NCBI RefSeq assembly: GCF_025847275.1
Contig: NZ_JAOZEV010000002.1
Location: 310,001-374,000, forward strand
Direction: 5' to 3'
From: Flavobacterium frigoritolerans
GTDB lineage: Bacteria > Bacteroidota > Bacteroidia > Flavobacteriales > Flavobacteriaceae
Length of the DNA stretch: 64,000 nt
The notes beneath the pieces were generated by a model that was not told the DNA's origin, made no database searches, and worked only from the letters and a program-made list of their open reading frames with translations. Numbering within the stretch: position 1 is the stretch's first letter; every line of letters starts with the position of its first letter. Of the stretch, positions 63,090 to 64,000 are shown piece by piece. A program made the position numbers and the translations under genes.

Positions 63090-63620
63090 TTATTTAATGC
63101 TAAATAATCCTTCTGGTTTGTTTTCGATATCATCAAAACGTTTAGTACATTCTGCAATAATAGCGTATGCTTCGTTTACATCTCCCCAACCACCTACATC
63201 TACTTTTTTGTTTTCCAAATCTTTATAAACTTGGAAGAAATGCTCGATTTCTTTTACTAAGTGAGGATTCATATCTGATAAATCATTTAATGAATTCCAG
63301 ATTGGATCAGAAACTGGTACACAAATAATTTTCTCATCTGGTCCTTTATCATCTGCCATATGGAAAACACCAATTGGTTTTACTTCCATAACACATCCTG
63401 GGAAAGTTGGCTCGTTTACCAAAACCAATACATCTAATGGATCACCATCAAGAGCTAAAGTTTCAGGAATAAAACCATAATCAGCTGGGTACATCATTGA
63501 AGAGAACAACATTCTGTCGAAACGCATTCTTTTAATTTCAAAATCGTACTCATATTTATTTCTGCTTCCTCTTGGTATTTCGATTAAAACATCGAAAGTT
63601 GTTAGTTTGTCTGCGGTCAT
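63090..63620 (-). CDS. ppa: Soluble inorganic pyrophosphatase (family I)
   Basis: A 176-residue cytoplasmic enzyme hydrolysing PPi, the expected length. Family signature: EIPRGSRNKYEYD, YPADYGFIPETL, DGDPLDVLVLV (the metal-binding DxDPxD) and DDKGPDEKIICVP. It is next to the membrane pyrophosphatase on the same strand but separated by a terminator, so the two PPi-degrading systems are adjacent yet independently transcribed. Confidence 0.96.
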   Translation of the reverse strand: MTADKLTTFDVLIEIPRGSRNKYEYDFEIKRMRFDRMLFSSMMYPADYGFIPETLALDGDPLDVLVLVNEPTFPGCVMEVKPIGVFHMADDKGPDEKIICVPVSDPIWNSLNDLSDMNPHLVKEIEHFFQVYKDLENKKVDVGGWGDVNEAYAIIAECTKRFDDIENKPEGLFSIK

Positions 63621-63654
63621 TTTTATTGTTTATTATTTTTCTTAATTTCGATTG

Positions 63655-63684
63655 CAAAAGTAGTCAAAGTATCCCTTTTTACAA
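63655..63684 (-). promoter_or_regulatory. ppa promoter
   Basis: On the minus strand the -33 TTG is at 63684-63682 and the -7 TACTTTTG at 63662-63655, a 19-base spacer. Confidence 0.65.
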
Positions 63685-63730
63685 TAAAAAAACACTGTTA
63701 TATCATCATTAAGTTTTAATAAACAAGCAA

Positions 63731-64000
63731 TTAATAGGTAATTGTTCTTTTTCTTTTCTTTAAATAATAATGCCAAAGCAAATATGTAGCATAGGAACGA
63801 TATGGACTCCATTGTGTAGTATAATTTTCCATCTCTTCTTTGTCATGAATATCAAGTAATTCTTTGATTGTATTTACAACTGCGATATCACCAAGTGGAA
63901 TTAAATCGGGTTCTTGAAGGCAGAACATCAGATAAATATCGATAGTCCAATTCCCAATTCCTTTTAGTTTTATAAGCTCCTCACGAACTTCTTTAGCCGA
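63731..64000 (-). CDS. DNA-3-methyladenine glycosylase (HhH-GPD), N-terminus cut by window edge
   Basis: The last 89 residues of a base-excision repair glycosylase; the gene enters from beyond position 64000. The visible part contains the helix-hairpin-helix LIKLKGIGNWTIDIYL and the catalytic-Asp region DLIPLGDIAV, then PYRSYATYLLWHYY, as in AlkA-type enzymes. It removes alkylated purines. Reading from the window edge in frame is open until the stop at 63731. Confidence 0.85.
   Translation of the reverse strand, partial: SAKEVREELIKLKGIGNWTIDIYLMFCLQEPDLIPLGDIAVVNTIKELLDIHDKEEMENYTTQWSPYRSYATYLLWHYYLKKRKRTITY

Noticed and set aside
1..64000. CRISPR array, tRNA, rRNA, prophage or intact insertion sequence
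   Set aside because: No regularly spaced direct repeats, no cloverleaf or rRNA stretches and no transposase, integrase or phage structural genes were seen on reading; short RNAs could be missed without a search tool.

Overview
The window looks like a chromosomal segment of a Flavobacterium-type bacterium (Bacteroidetes). The signs are low GC, a gldA gliding-motility ATPase, Bacteroidetes promoters (TTG near -33, TAnnTTTG near -7), no Shine-Dalgarno signals, SusC/XusA-type TonB receptors, and intergenic repeat families typical of that genus. The genus is inferred from content, not from a search.

Layout. 1-7.1 kb: end of a dGTPase gene, an Lrp regulator divergent from metE, then a small accessory patch (XRE regulator, a toxin-like orphan protein and two tandem duplicated YwqK/immunity-like membrane proteins). 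7.1-12.3 kb: two duplicated outer-membrane barrel proteins, gldA and an outer-membrane receptor. 12.5-17.7 kb: a xusCBA-type xenosiderophore uptake cluster with a Fur-like operator. 17.8-21.4 kb: PLP decarboxylase, dicarboxylate symporter, methyltransferase. 21.6-27.7 kb: metF and a cobalamin-dependent methionine synthase split into two genes, with an S-box (SAM-I) riboswitch. 28-39.8 kb: complete sulfate assimilation (TSUP transporters, CysH, CysD, CysN, siroheme sulfite reductase, CobA, siroheme synthase, ferredoxin-NADP reductase) with an Rrf2 regulator and MetZ. 40-52.6 kb: OsmC, LysE exporter, aspartokinase-homoserine dehydrogenase, MetX, a homoserine dehydrogenase paralogue, MetY and a large TonB receptor. 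52.7-54.2 kb: metK behind a SAM-II-like riboswitch. 54.3-64 kb: DUF4153 membrane protein, two secreted proteins, deoxynucleoside kinase, membrane pyrophosphatase, soluble pyrophosphatase and the end of a 3-methyladenine glycosylase.

How it works together. Much of the window is one sulfur and methionine supercluster. Sulfate is taken up, activated and reduced to sulfide. Aspartate is turned into homoserine and O-acetylhomoserine. MetY/MetZ join the two into homocysteine, MetE or MetH+MetF methylate it, and MetK makes SAM.

The most interesting material is regulatory. Four short Met- and/or Cys-containing leader ORFs, each followed by a terminator and carrying a segment that could form an antiterminator, lie on the minus strand upstream of the TonB receptor (52.5 kb), metY (49.3 kb), and, in tandem, the metX-thrA operon (46.1 and 45.9 kb). 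Three of the leader promoters and the metX riboswitch promoter share an unusual 32-bp architecture. Two small proteins with the same C-terminal motif sit between an attenuator and the met gene it precedes. Two SAM-I riboswitches, one SAM-II-like riboswitch and a candidate Rrf2 operator motif (CTAC-N7-ATAGG) complete a layered Met/Cys/SAM control network.

No rRNA, tRNA, CRISPR array, prophage or intact insertion sequence was recognised.
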